A DNA stretch of 64,000 nt from CALVZT01 sp964368755 (GTDB taxonomy: Bacteria; Bacillota; Clostridia; Christensenellales; UBA1242), in assembly GCA_964368755.1 (NCBI GenBank), contig CAYJCR010000003.1, positions 1-64,000 of the forward strand, written 5' to 3'. Shown here piece by piece: positions 16,517 to 28,215 of this stretch (the first letter of the stretch is position 1; every line of letters begins with the position of its first letter). Under the pieces are notes generated by a model, which did not search any database, had not been told where the DNA came from, and worked only from the letters and a program-made list of their open reading frames with translations. Position numbers and translations under genes: made by a program.

Positions 16517-19500
16517 TTAAGCTTTTGGCTTATTTGGATCCTCTGGCTTTGGTGGAGCCTTTGGAGCAGGTCTTGTTGGAGGAACACCCATGCTAGGTCT
16601 TGGTCCTTGTGGAGGTCTAACTCCTTGAGGAGGAATTGGTTTTGCTCCAGCTTGTGGAGGAACCCCAGGTTTCTTTCCAGGAGTCAATCCTTTCTGAGCC
16701 ATACGCATATCTTGTTCTCTCAACTTCTCAATAATAGAACCTGACTGTTTAACACTTGCTTTATCTCTGCTTACAGCTTTGACAATTGCAATGACAGCTA
16801 CAGTAGCTAGTCCAAGGAACACTGCAACAGCACCAAGAATGATCCATATTAGATAACTCTTGATAACTACTTCAATGGTCTCGTTACTATCGATACCTTG
16901 AGTTGTTTTCTTGTTATATGAGATATATTGTCCGAACTTCAATTTAACTTGAGGAACTTCAACATTATCTCCATAGTTAACTTCCTTGACAACATCTGTT
17001 CCATCAGGCATCTTGATTGTTACAGTATACTTATTGATAGTATATACTGGCTTAACTATAACTGCAGCGTTATTGTCTGCCGTTACAAGGGTTTCTGTAA
17101 ACTCATAATCCCAACGTGGTGCAATCTGATCATAACCAGTCTTGGTCGGAATAGCAGGAAGTACCAAGCTATTTATTGGGGATCTCAAAGATACTGTCTT
17201 AACTGCAATGGTATTGCCACCCTCATCAACAAAGGTAAATATCTTACCACGAGTCTTAAGAGTTGCGTTGATTACTGGACATGTCTTATCAACCAAGCTT
17301 AGCAATCTGCTTGTGTTATACAATGACCATGTGCCAGATTCTGTTCTTATAGTAGTCTCGTCGATAGAATACTCTGCAATAGATAGTTGTTTTGTTTCGC
17401 CATTGTCAAGATAATTAAGTTTAGCGTTATTTGCAACCAACTCGTTGATTACATCCATAAATGACTTCGTGTATGGAACTTTTATTACAACGCTAGCAAC
17501 CTTGCCACTCAACTCTCCATCACTTATTGTGAAGTTAGCATTGAATGTGTGTTCATACTCAACATATTCTGCAACGAATCTTAATCCTTTTACAAGATCA
17601 ATAGCAACAAATATATTATTCTGGTCATAATATCCGTAGTTTACTACACCATCAATTGTCTTTGCTTCAATCTTCAATGCTACAACTCTATCTCCAACTT
17701 TGTATCCTAAGACATCTTCGTCGCCGACTTCATATACATTGTAGAGTCCACCAACAGTGTCAGCATTCCACAATCTCCAGCCATTGAATACTCCACCTTC
17801 CAAACCTCTCATTACAGGATTTGTAACAGTGATTTCTTTGTTATATTCGATAGACGTTAATGCGTTTTCTACAACGGAAGTTTCTGCATCATCAGCATTG
17901 AAATCAATAGGCAATTGACCAGCGCCAACTTTTGGAACATCTTGTACAAAAGTCAACTTATACTTGTTAATTGTATATTGTGGTTTGAAAATATAATTCT
18001 CGCTTACGCCATTCTCAAAAGTATTTTGGCTGCCAGATACAAGTTCCCAAACAGGAGGATTGACAACGTCTCCTGACTCATCATATCCTTCGGAGCCAAT
18101 TACAACAGGGATACCTACTACCCCAGTATATGACTTATTGCCTGCAAGATCAGTAACTACCAAAGTATAACTTCCATCAGCTTCGCATACCATATCAAGG
18201 CTTGAACCATACTTGATGTCTGGGATTGTGGCAAGTTCTAATCCATTTCGGTCCTGCATAGTCACTGTAAATGTGTTAATTGTAAGTTTTGCATACAACT
18301 CTGTATCTTCATATATAGATAGTGGATCATCACCAGTCACCCATACTGGATCGCCAGTTAGGTCTGCGTTATCATACCAACCATTAAAAGCATACTTGTT
18401 GCTATCAAAAGCTGGCAATTCGCCAAACTCATCTCCGTAATTTTTTGTTTTCTGATCAAGTGTAGATGCATCTGTACCGTCATTATATATTAAGTGTCTG
18501 TTAATAACCATTACATTAATGCTTGCAGCAGGATTGTATTCAAGTGCCAAGCTTTCTAATGTAATATTGCTACTTACAGTGATAAGTATATGAAGTAATC
18601 CATCACCAGAAGATCCTGGATTCTTCAATTCTGCGCTAGTTATTGGAGAACTACCAATACTAAATGGAACAGATCCGTTCAAGCTGGTATTCTTGATATA
18701 ATCAAAGTATTGTGTATAGTAATGTTTGATAGCAAAATCTACTGTGTATTCATGTCCGTATACTATAGTTACATAAGACTTACCTTCGTTAGCAGATCCG
18801 GCATCATATTCTGTAGAAGAAAGGCTACTTCCCAAAGTGTTGTCTATTACTTTAACAGATGCCAATGGATTGTCTAAATCTTCAGTAGCAGTAGGTTCAG
18901 CATTTGCCTTACTATAACTTCCGTCCGATGTTGGGAAAGAAATTCTAAATATCTTTTCTGACAAGTTTTTAAGTTTAAGAACTATGCCCTTATTTATAGG
19001 TGCAAGTTTAATAGTATATTGTCTGCCTGACTCTGTAACACTAACTATCGAATTAATTATCTCGGCACCAACTTCATCGCCCATCGTATAATAAGAATAT
19101 ACTGCAAAGTTGTTTGTGTTTGTTCCCAACTTCTCATACTTTGCGTTAAGGGTAAATCTTACATATACATTATTGCTTCCTGGAGTTATTACAGTGCCTG
19201 CTTCTACGAAGTTTCCACTTTCTCCAACCCTAACAGTTACCTCACCTTGAGCAATAGAACTCAACTTGATCTCATCATCAGTATATATACTATCAACTCT
19301 TGTAGCAAAAAAGTAATCATTATCGGATATTACAAATCCAAGAGTATCACCTCTATCAACATTCTCTACTTCTATAATGAATGCATAGAAATTATCCCAA
19401 GTTGATTCAAAGTATTCTCTGTAGTAAGCTTTGCTTTGTTTACCTGTAACATTCCATACACAATAATAATTGATGTCTGAACTATGAGCTAATGAATCTA

Positions 19501-22500
19501 TCTCATATACAGGCGTACATACTACATTATCATTACCATAGTATGCATAGAACTTCTTCAACTGCTCCCCAAGAACATCTTCAAGAGTTTCTTCATTGCC
19601 TGCTGTAATCTCATAGTTTATGCCCAATAAATATCTATTCTTGCCAGTTGCAATTGAGCCATCAGTATTGTATGTTGTGTGACTAATTGTTGATGTAGTA
19701 GCAGTAGCATCAACTTCATAGTATGTAGCTATGTTTTCGGCTACAGGATTCTCTACTACAGTGTAAGTATAGTCTGGATCAGTTCCAGTTCTTGTGAAGT
19801 AAACTTTATTTGCAACAAACTCACTTGCTTGTTTGTATGTAGCTATTACATTGTAAGAGTCGTCAAGTTCAACGATCTTATATTTGTTACTATTTGCATT
19901 ATCAGCTGTCAAAGCCAATTCGTAAGTATTAGGTTCGATATTGTCTTGTCCAATCAAACTTACTGTGACATCTTCAGTTATTCCACTTATTGTTATTGTC
20001 TTACTTGCAGTATCTACTGTAACTGTGATATGAGCATCTGCCCAAGCCCTAGTGCTAGCAGTTGCAGTCTTGGTATAATCAAACCCACCGAATGTTATCA
20101 TGATATGTTCGTAGGCTAAAGGTCTCTGATCATATCCTTCTACTGTCTCATATCCAACAGCAATGCTTCCTGCATGCTCAACTTCTTTGTTGATAACATT
20201 GAATACATATTTATTGATTTCATCATTCCTGAAAGTAACTGCATATGTATTCTTGCTAGGACTAAATGTCAAATCTAACAAGATAGTATTTGTATCATTG
20301 TCAACCAAAGCACTTCTGATGTTCGCGATAGTAAATAGGTAAAAATCTCCATTTGCGAAGTAGTCGCAACTAATATCTCTTCTACCCTTACCATTGATAA
20401 GCATATTGTCAGAAGTAAGTTTGGATTTGCTATAAGCTTCATTCAAAGTTACTTTGATTTGTAAAGTATTACCATGGTTAATATCAGCTATACTGCTTAT
20501 ACCATCGGTGCCAGAAGCTTGGATTGAACCTTCGCTAATCAAAGTATCATCTGCTCCATTAAGAATACTGTATGCGATTGAACTAAAGTAATCATTACCT
20601 TTGCCTCCGCATATATGTTGCATGTCGCGAGCTTCTACTTCATATTTATTAAGTGTCAAGTCACGAACAGCAACAGTAATATCGCCACAAATACCATATA
20701 CTTTGTATCCATCTGATGTGTAGATGAAGGCCTTTGTCGCTGGGTTAGCATTAAGATAACTCAAAGTTTGATCTGTTGATGTTCCATCGAAGTATGGATA
20801 ATTGTTGCCCTGACCATCGGTAACTGTGATATACATACCTGCATTTGTGTATTCTTCAGAGTCGCTTTCCTCAATAAGATGATTGAAGCTGAATTGATTG
20901 TATTGTTCTGCAAGTATTAGATTAAAAGTATAGATGTAATAACTCTCGCTCCAACGATAGTCAAATACTTGTTCGCCAGCAGTATTATTATTGATTATTT
21001 CTTTGCAATAATCACCAATATTTGTTGTCAATGAATATTTGTTAGGAAGTATTGCATTGGTATCGATTGTGATAGTCGAAGCTTCTTTTATTGTGAATTC
21101 AAAAATTGCTTTATTTCCATCGATTGTAAAATCTGTTATCTTACTTCCATTTTGTTTAACAACAATTTTTCCAACATTCTGTTCGTAACCATTGTTTGCA
21201 ATAACAGTGATTGTGAATGTATTTCTTACATAATCTGAGAACTTGTATCCATCTGTTGCCTTAGAACTTGTGGTTATGTCTGCGGCATCTGCAGATCCGA
21301 ACTTAAGTGCAATTTTGCTATCACTATCATCAAGTTTGATTGCTGTTTCAACTTTTTTTAGTTCCAATTTGCTACATGAGATATCAATTGCTGAACTATT
21401 ATATGGAACTCCTGCAATAGAACATCCGATTATTGTTGAATTTCCTTCTTCAGTTACTCCCGTAAAAGTCATATTCCAGTATGAAGTTCTCAATCCATAT
21501 TTTGTAGATTTTTTATAATCAACACTTGCGTCATCTTGCGATGAAGGATTATCATTTGTTGCAACATAATAATCCGAACTAACAACTGCATCGTAAGTTA
21601 TTTTATCTATAAGAGTTGTGACTGAGATAGTATTATTTGTAAGTGTGGCTACAGAAGGATCTCCGTAACTTGTGCCGTTCCAAGTACTTACTTTAATGTT
21701 ATTGAACTCCACTTCATCTGTATCTGTGAATGTGATGTTCTTTGTTGTTCTCTTATATACAGGATACAAAGGAGTTGCAGTATTTCCTCCCTGCTCTTCA
21801 ATCTCTTTGATTCCACTTATGCCTTCAACTTTTGCAGTCTTACTCAATACTGTAACGTTAGTAAGTGGCGAAGCTGGTGCCGTTGCTGTCCAGCCAACAA
21901 ACTCGAAGTTTGAAGATATGAATGTACTAATATTGTCGTCGTATAATTCTTTACCATAATCTAGAGTATCTTCGCTACCTGATACGTTATAATCAAGGCC
22001 TTTGGTCTCAGAGTTGTAACTAGCACTTATATATTTTACTTTATATTGCTTTTTGGTATACGGAACTGTTAATGCGGCAGTCTTCCCGTAAACCAACAAT
22101 CCATTATTTGCAACAGCTATTTTATCTACATAAAAATTAGTAGATCCATATGCGGCTTTATCCAACTTAGAATCAGCAGGGAATCCAGTAGCTCCGGCCA
22201 AAGTTTCAATCTCTTGTTCTGTTTTTTTGATCAAAACCTTTGTTGGCTTAAATTCGGTGTTAACTTTGTTGTTCACTACACTATATTCTGTTGTGGTTGT
22301 AGTATCAGTTCGTCTAGGGAAAGCATAACTCACTTTGAATTCAAACTTGAGTTGAGGATATAAGTATATATTACTGTGATAACTTCCACCTCTAGCGTTT
22401 GATGTATATCCTGACAAATTTGTGTCTTTATCTATAGCCCCGTTAGAAAAATACCAACCAGTTACATTATTTATAAAATTAACGCTTCCCACGCCTGCAG

Positions 22501-23550
22501 ATGTGTAACTCAAGAATGATTTGAAATAATTAACATTTAGAAAATATCCTAGTCTAACAGTCAATGTCTTAATGTTAGCGCCACCAGTTATATTATAATT
22601 CTGAGTACCAGAATCGGTTTTATAATCAAATATTTTTGGAATAGTAACAGAAAATGTATTAATTTTTGAATTAAGGTCGGCAAAACTAAGTGCTGCACCA
22701 TTTATCTTCATAACTTTGACTTCTGCTATACCTTTGCGATCAAATGAAGTTTTGTTCTCAGCAAAAACATATACTTGATAGGACGAATATCCGGAGATGT
22801 CAAAACTAACATTCAATGTCCCAGATGATGATATTGCAGAACTAAGGTCTTTTTCTTCTATAACATTAAGAGCAGAATCGCTATCATTTGCTTTATGGAT
22901 CAATAATTTTTGGAATGAAGAACTGGAAGTAGAATCTCCACTCGTGTATGTATATGGAATCGCCAAAGAGCAAGTCCCATTTGTATTTATTACTGGAGCA
23001 ATATTACTAGAAGTCTTGAAGTCGTCATTAGAAGTTCCATTATATAGACGGAAAGTCTTGACGTCGGCGCCACCCTTTTTCTGTGTCGTTGAGGTTGTAG
23101 CATAGAAGATATTACTTGACTTCGATGTGTCTATAACAATTACTGGCACAACAGCACGTTCTGCATTTGNNNNNNNNNNNNNNNNNNNNNNNNNNNNNNN
23201 NNNNNNNNNNNNNNNNNNNNNNNNNNNNNNNNNNNNNNNNNNNNNNNNNNNNNNNNNNNNNNNNNNNNNCCTTCGAGCCATTTACTAGTGCCAATACTGC
23301 GCATACATGTTAACTCATATCTAGATCCACCAAGGGTTTTAATCTTCCACCTTAATGGGACATCATTATATCTGCCATAATAAATATAATCGCCATCTTC
23401 AGCTTCCCTAAGTACGCCTGTAGGTGCGTCTACTGCCTGAGCAACATTCTCGTACTTGCGGTTGTTAAAAACCACTCCTATTGTAGTGCTTATACCAACT
23501 ATGACGGCAAATGCGATGCAGCTTATTATCCCCAACCATTTCTTTTTCAT
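16517..23550 (-). CDS. Giant membrane-anchored surface protein (gap-interrupted)
   Basis: More than 2,300 aa. The N-terminus at 23550 (AAGGAG upstream) has a signal/anchor (KKKWLGIISCIAFAVIVGIS) and the start of a DUF6273-like domain (DYIYYGRYN, PLRWKI). The 100-N gap falls inside this domain, whose end (ERAVVPVIVID) reappears on the far side. Then come long beta-rich Thr/Ser/Asn repeats and, nearer the C-terminus, Listeria-Bacteroides/InlB-type repeats (FNGWYDN, ELYAKL, FKPQYTINKY). A single TM helix (WIILGAVAVFLGLATVAVIA) precedes a cytosolic tail of about 100 residues rich in Pro, Gly and Lys. There is no LPXTG. The reading frames on the two sides differ by the nominal gap size, which is expected if 100 N is a placeholder. 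Adhesin-like role inferred. Confidence 0.8.
23170..23269. other. Assembly gap (100 N)
   Basis: Exactly 100 undetermined bases, the usual placeholder for a gap of unknown length. It interrupts the N-terminal domain of the giant surface protein; repeats in that gene are the likely cause. Confidence 0.97.
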
Positions 23551-23913
23551 AACAGACTCCTTTGCAGTGTTATTCTTAATACTCTTTAGCAAATAACTTC
23601 TTTTACATTTATTTTGTTTCAAAATCTGCAATCTATGTGAAACCTTATTCTCCGTGCACTAATCCATCAGCTAGTATCCAAAACTTCACAATATTCTGTC
23701 ATATTCTATCATAACGGGCTATCAAATCCATCATAAAGAACAATGACTAATTGAAAATATTAGTGTGTGTACATCTTTGATATAGCAAATATTATCACCA
23801 ATAACTATTCTAGTTAAAAGTTTAACAAAGTATTTCGTTCTTTGTCAAGTGAATACATAAATAAACTTTTTGTTTTTGTTACGCCAAATAATAAAAAAGA
23901 GGCATATAGCCTC
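23551..23913 (-). other. Long leader of the giant surface gene
   Basis: No gene is seen in these 363 bp. A promoter lies at 23819-23848 on the reverse strand, giving an untranslated leader of about 260 nt before the ATG at 23550. No terminator hairpin or known riboswitch motif was recognised in it. Confidence 0.55.
23819..23848 (-). promoter_or_regulatory. Promoter of the giant surface gene
   Basis: On the reverse strand: TTGACA, 18 bp, TAAACT. The predicted start is near 23812. Confidence 0.65.
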
Positions 23914-23915
23914 TT
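23891..23915 (-). terminator. Terminator of the transglutaminase lipoprotein gene
   Basis: AAGAGGC/GCCTCTT hairpin with a 5-nt loop, overlapping the stop codon, followed on the reverse strand by a T run. Confidence 0.8.
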
Positions 23916-25734
23916 AATCTTCTCCCTCTACTGTCGGATACTTACCTATCCATATAATAAGGAAGTTGTCATAACATACATATGATATTCTCTTGACGCT
24001 AGGAGTGTTGTACCCTAGCTCTGTCCTATATAAATCTCCTTCATTGTCTTGTTGGCATGGAATATATGTGAAGGATTCTTCGCCAATTGTAAAACTACCA
24101 TCTGCACCAACATCAGACACTTTGGTATAATCCACAGCGATATTGTTGATATAGAAGACTTTGTATACGGCTAATGCGTCGGATGCAATCGATTCATTCT
24201 TAATAGCATAACTTTCTTCATTATAGACAAATGCAGTATAAGAATAGTCATGTAAAGAATCATTCATTGTGCTTATAGATATCTTATTGTCGCCGTGTTC
24301 TATCCAACCTCGGTCTAAGTTATCCTCGATGTTATCCATTGCATCATAGTATTCGTCTGTAAGTAATATCTCAACTCCTGACATCTCTAACTCATCTGCA
24401 ATTGATATAAGCTTGCGAAGCTCTGCTCTATTATTTACAATCATGCTTTGACTCAAAGAATCATCTTCTGGGGAAGTCAAAGTTGTGTTGGTATAATAAT
24501 CATAGTCTACAGTTGTTGGGGAATTAGCTGGCCAAGATTCTTGCCTATTAGCTGTAACTCTCAATGTCTCGTCGCTGACCAAAAAGTACATATGCGTAGC
24601 CGCTTCATTGGTAACTGTCTTGGTAGAATCTTCTGGATCTTCGCCATTATAAGTATAGTCAGCCCAAGTAATATCTACACAATACCAATTATCTCCAAGC
24701 TTGACTTTGTTCCATGCATGGTCGCCATAGCCAGTACTTGATTCGACTTCGCCATTGACTTTGATAGCCTCAATCCCTTCAATATTGCATAGTAAAGCAA
24801 ATGTCTTAGATATTCCATCGCAGACTGCAACTTGTTTGTCAAGATCGTATAGTATTCCTTCTAGATAAAAATCACTATAATTGCCATATGTCTTTTGCGA
24901 AAAATCTTTGGATTTATTCATATAGGATATAATCGTATTGTTATATACGTTATGTCCAATGATATAATCATAGATATTCTTAACTTTGTCATAGTCTGAC
25001 ATTTCATCAGTGTTAATCTGCGACAATATATTTCTTGCATTGTTGTATATAGTAGCAACTACGCTATTGTTATCTTTGATAATTGGCTTCTTGCCGTAAG
25101 TCGTCGCCATACACAACTGCTCGCTATTGCCAACTTCTATCCCTTCACAGTCATCTATTGGAAAGTCTCTGGTATGAGTTTCTGTCTCAAAGGTCTTAGC
25201 AAAAGCGCTGTCCGTGCCGTTAAGAGTATCTAGTATGGTATCGGTGCCGAAAGCAGAATATGTCAACGTATAATCATCATAAGTGTACTTTGCATTACCT
25301 ACACTTGCAACGGACTTAACAATTGCATCACTTTCTAACTTGTCATTCTCTAGATAATAAGTAACATCTTTGAGTATGCGATAGACTTTGCCCTTGACTG
25401 CCGACGAATATACTGATTGTGTGTTAATGCCATTATATTCTGGATAACTCTCTATTGCTCGCTTTGTCAAAGTCTCTATTGAATAAACGCTGTTGAAGTT
25501 CTTATAAAACTCTACATTTGATTTGCGATAAAGAATGTTGTACCAAACAAACTTTTCAAATTCTGATTCACTATCAATACAATAATCTGCCGTAGTGTTG
25601 TACATAAAAAAACTTTGTGTCGCATATACTTGCTTTACTTCTGACTCATCAGTACTTTCGCAACCTGTAACAACAACTGCACAACAACTTATTAACAATA
25701 ATGTAAGGCATAAAAACCATTTTTTTATTCTCAA
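23914..25734 (-). CDS. Lipoprotein with transglutaminase-like domain
   Basis: 606 aa. The N-terminus is a lipoprotein signal with lipobox VTGC (Cys25), so the protein is anchored outside the membrane. The transglutaminase-core triad is clear: AVCDGIS (Cys305), GDHAWNKV (His339) and WYCVDITWAD (Asp354). The C-terminal 200 residues are mixed and not recognised. Such proteins are cysteine hydrolases or cross-linkers acting on peptides or the cell wall; the substrate is unknown. The start is TTG, with AAGGAG 11 nt upstream, slightly far. The promoter is at 25760-25789. It lies directly downstream of a small membrane protein gene and near the giant surface protein, which could be a target (inference). 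Confidence 0.8.
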   Translation of the reverse strand: MRIKKWFLCLTLLLISCCAVVVTGCESTDESEVKQVYATQSFFMYNTTADYCIDSESEFEKFVWYNILYRKSNVEFYKNFNSVYSIETLTKRAIESYPEYNGINTQSVYSSAVKGKVYRILKDVTYYLENDKLESDAIVKSVASVGNAKYTYDDYTLTYSAFGTDTILDTLNGTDSAFAKTFETETHTRDFPIDDCEGIEVGNSEQLCMATTYGKKPIIKDNNSVVATIYNNARNILSQINTDEMSDYDKVKNIYDYIIGHNVYNNTIISYMNKSKDFSQKTYGNYSDFYLEGILYDLDKQVAVCDGISKTFALLCNIEGIEAIKVNGEVESSTGYGDHAWNKVKLGDNWYCVDITWADYTYNGEDPEDSTKTVTNEAATHMYFLVSDETLRVTANRQESWPANSPTTVDYDYYTNTTLTSPEDDSLSQSMIVNNRAELRKLISIADELEMSGVEILLTDEYYDAMDNIEDNLDRGWIEHGDNKISISTMNDSLHDYSYTAFVYNEESYAIKNESIASDALAVYKVFYINNIAVDYTKVSDVGADGSFTIGEESFTYIPCQQDNEGDLYRTELGYNTPSVKRISYVCYDNFLIIWIGKYPTVEGED

Positions 25735-25759
25735 AAAACACCTATCTCCTTGATAGTAG

Positions 25760-25789
25760 ATTATGCTACCCGATATTTATTATGTACAA
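25760..25789 (-). promoter_or_regulatory. Promoter of the transglutaminase lipoprotein
   Basis: On the reverse strand: TTGTAC (25784-25789), 18 bp, CATAAT (25760-25765). Confidence 0.6.
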
Positions 25790-25796
25790 AATCATA

Positions 25797-26192
25797 TTAT
25801 CTCAAAACAACAGATACGTTGGGAGCAACTACTATGTCGCCTTCAGCAAAAACAATGCCACTATCGTGAGCTTGACTTCTTGCAACTCCATTAATCTTAA
25901 TATTCACTTTGGCAAAATTATCTTGTGTAGACAATATGTTATATCTGCCTGGTTTGATAGGTCCTTGCTTATTGACTTTGTAGATCTGATCTGGCACCAA
26001 TATAATATCTCCCTTAACAAAAGTAGCAACAATATCGCCTTCTTCAGTCTTAGTCTTGTCAGATACAGTATATCTTACACCTTTTTTCTCTATCACAATT
26101 CTTTTCTCTGCCTTAAGCTTAAGATAAACTCCTAGTATCATCATAAGAGCAAGAAACTCTATTCCACTTACAATCGCTAATGCTATTATCAT
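25797..26192 (-). CDS. Small membrane protein with beta-rich cytosolic or external domain
   Basis: 131 aa, not recognised. One N-terminal hydrophobic helix (about 2-24), a basic segment (KLKAEKRIVIEKKG), then a beta-rich region with GDIVATFVKGDIILVPDQIY and a closing GDIVVAPNVSVVLR that suggest a small barrel. The AGGAGG site 6 nt before the ATG at 26192 is one of the strongest in the window and excludes an upstream in-frame extension. It precedes the transglutaminase lipoprotein gene, whose own promoter lies at the end of this gene. Confidence 0.6.
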   Translation of the reverse strand: MIIALAIVSGIEFLALMMILGVYLKLKAEKRIVIEKKGVRYTVSDKTKTEEGDIVATFVKGDIILVPDQIYKVNKQGPIKPGRYNILSTQDNFAKVNIKINGVARSQAHDSGIVFAEGDIVVAPNVSVVLR

Positions 26193-26322
26193 AACGCGCC
26201 TCCTCTTCTTGTAAATAATTATACAACAATATTTACATTTTTCCAATAATTTTGTTTACAAATTTTTATATATCCATAAATGTTACAATTACAAATAATT
26301 ACATTTTCTAAAAAGTTTGGTA

Positions 26323-26351
26323 TTGAAAAACATACATTCTTGTGCTAATAT
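26323..26351 (+). promoter_or_regulatory. Leaderless-type promoter of the GNAT gene
   Basis: TTGAAA (26323-26328), 17 bp, TAATAT (26346-26351), then 6 nt and the ATG at 26358. The predicted transcription start is the ATG itself. Confidence 0.65.
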
Positions 26352-26357
26352 ACTCAT

Positions 26358-26969
26358 ATGGATAACAATAACGCACAAAGAGAACTATTTTCTCAACAAA
26401 TATTTGATAATATAAAAGGCATTTGTCCAAACGCAAGATATGAAGAAGTTGGGCTTGACAATCTATCAATTTTTGTTGTGTCACTTCCAAAAAAGAGTTG
26501 TAGAACCTTCTATGCTTATGCTCTATCTGATAACGACTATGTGCAAGTTGGTGAAATATGTATTACAAGAACAACTCACAAAGGTCTTATTAATGTATTC
26601 GAAACTGCGTTTGACTATCAAGGATTAGGTATAGGCAGAACTCTTATGAATTGTGCAAAATCTTGTTATGCACACCAAGGAATAGGGCATATTGAGCTTG
26701 TGGTAGCGCCTACTAGCGATATGCAAGATAGTGATGGTTCAGTTATTGATTATTGTGATCAATATTCAAAGCTTGTAGAAGTCTATACGCATCTCGGATA
26801 TAAATTGTTAGATTATGAAAAAACGCAACTACCACCTACTGACTCCACACCTATTATTAGTGCTATAAATATGTCCTGCGATTATGATATTAACAAGACT
26901 ATAGAAGAAAGCCTTTTTGATAAAGATTTTTATCTAATGACACCCGTTGTCCCAGTTCAAGACGAATAA
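26358..26969 (+). CDS. GNAT-family N-acetyltransferase
   Basis: 203 aa. The acetyl-CoA binding motif A is YQGLGIGRTLM (about 94-104), followed by IGHIELVVAP. The N-terminus and the last 50 residues (SAINMSCDYDINK, DFYLMTPVVPV) are not typical, so the substrate is unknown. There is no SD; the ATG lies 6 nt after a -10 box, indicating a leaderless mRNA. Monocistronic, closed by a terminator shared with the converging MFS operon. Confidence 0.75.
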   Translation: MDNNNAQRELFSQQIFDNIKGICPNARYEEVGLDNLSIFVVSLPKKSCRTFYAYALSDNDYVQVGEICITRTTHKGLINVFETAFDYQGLGIGRTLMNCAKSCYAHQGIGHIELVVAPTSDMQDSDGSVIDYCDQYSKLVEVYTHLGYKLLDYEKTQLPPTDSTPIISAINMSCDYDINKTIEESLFDKDFYLMTPVVPVQDE

Positions 26970-26970
26970 A

Positions 26971-26999
26971 AAAAACACCTTTTGCTAGGTGCTTTTTTT
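26971..26999. terminator. Bidirectional terminator
   Basis: AAACACCT/AGGTGCTTT hairpin with one mismatch, A and T runs on both sides, between converging genes. Confidence 0.75.
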
Positions 27000-28203
27000 A
27001 TGAACTGATTTCGTTTTGATTGATGTAGTCAATCATAAGTTTTCTAGTCTTTTCTTCATTGTGAGGTATCATCCAAGCACTGAGGAACAACCCTGCCCCC
27101 ATAATAGAGAAAAAGGCCAAGAATATTCCACTCATACCAACGCCAGCATATATTATTCTTACAGAGCAAGTCGCAGATTCTTTCCAGAATGCCGAATCGT
27201 TACCCCCTCCCACCAGTTTGAGCTTAGATAGCATTCGACCTCTGACAAATATGTAGATGAGTGAGAATGCAAAGCCCGTAACTGCCATAAGTGGCACAAT
27301 TGCGTATATTGATGATAAGAATTGAATAGCAATTATTGAAACTCCACCCATGATAGAAAAAATGCTTGCAAATATAGTTGAATCAAATCTCTTATCTATT
27401 AGCTTATAACAAATGAGTCCTATCATGCCTCCAAGATTGATAACTGCCGCAATAATACCCGCTATATAATACATATCAAGCTTTATGAACAAATATAGAT
27501 TGTATCCATGTAAAAACACATTGATGAAGTTAGTCAATCCAAGCACTACAGAATACCTAGATAATATTTGCTTGCTTATAGCCGAACTTGGTTTGCCTTG
27601 TTTTTCCAACTCAATTGCTGCATTGGATATAAGGTCTTTGTTAAATCCAGGATTCTTGCGATTTTTGAAATAAAATATCAACAATGGAGTTGTAGCAATG
27701 AATGTAAGTGCTATTGCCATTATCAAACAAATATATGTAGGTAGTTTTTGCAATACTAGTCCACCAAGAAGCTGAGAAGTTATAAGTCCACACTTGTTAA
27801 AGATATTGAATGTTGATAATTTTGAAGAGCTATTGGACATGTTTTTGTTAGCATAACTGAATATTGCCTCTTCGCCAATATTACCAGCCATCGCAGCAAA
27901 ACCATTGAATATGGCACACATTGATACTCCGAGCCACATATTGTGAGGTACGATAAGTAAGGATAAGTACAAGCCCGTAAGAGGTATAACTTTGAGTACT
28001 AAGAATATTTGTGGGCATTTCATAACAAGTTTTCTAAATATAAGCCCAAAAATTATAGTAAATGCATTATGTCCAACTATATACAGAAATGCAAGCAACA
28101 ACGAACCCGTTGCTTTGTATATAATAAGAGAAATAAATGAGCCCACAAGTGAGCTTGCAAAAGATGATAACAATTTATAATAATTAAGAAGTTTTAATTG
28201 CAT
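26998..28203 (-). CDS. MFS-type transporter
   Basis: 401 aa with about twelve hydrophobic segments in two halves, separated by a basic loop (KNRKNPGFNKDL). This fits the Major Facilitator Superfamily. The usual loop 2-3 signature is weak (FRKLVMKCPQ), so the assignment to MFS rests mainly on topology. The substrate is unknown. It is the last gene of a three-gene operon with an HD-domain protein and a YwaF-like protein (12-nt gap). Confidence 0.65.
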   Translation of the reverse strand: MQLKLLNYYKLLSSFASSLVGSFISLIIYKATGSLLLAFLYIVGHNAFTIIFGLIFRKLVMKCPQIFLVLKVIPLTGLYLSLLIVPHNMWLGVSMCAIFNGFAAMAGNIGEEAIFSYANKNMSNSSSKLSTFNIFNKCGLITSQLLGGLVLQKLPTYICLIMAIALTFIATTPLLIFYFKNRKNPGFNKDLISNAAIELEKQGKPSSAISKQILSRYSVVLGLTNFINVFLHGYNLYLFIKLDMYYIAGIIAAVINLGGMIGLICYKLIDKRFDSTIFASIFSIMGGVSIIAIQFLSSIYAIVPLMAVTGFAFSLIYIFVRGRMLSKLKLVGGGNDSAFWKESATCSVRIIYAGVGMSGIFLAFFSIMGAGLFLSAWMIPHNEEKTRKLMIDYINQNEISS

Positions 28204-28215
28204 TATATTTATTCC

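Noticed and set aside
16517..16620. A sortase (LPXTG) anchor at the end of the surface protein
   Set aside because: No LPXTG-like motif is present; the TM helix is followed by about 100 residues, not a short basic tail.
16517..23631. A frameshift or two separate genes at the giant surface protein
   Set aside because: The frames differ only across the 100-N placeholder, and the halves of one DUF6273-like domain lie on either side; one gene with an unknown gap length is simpler.
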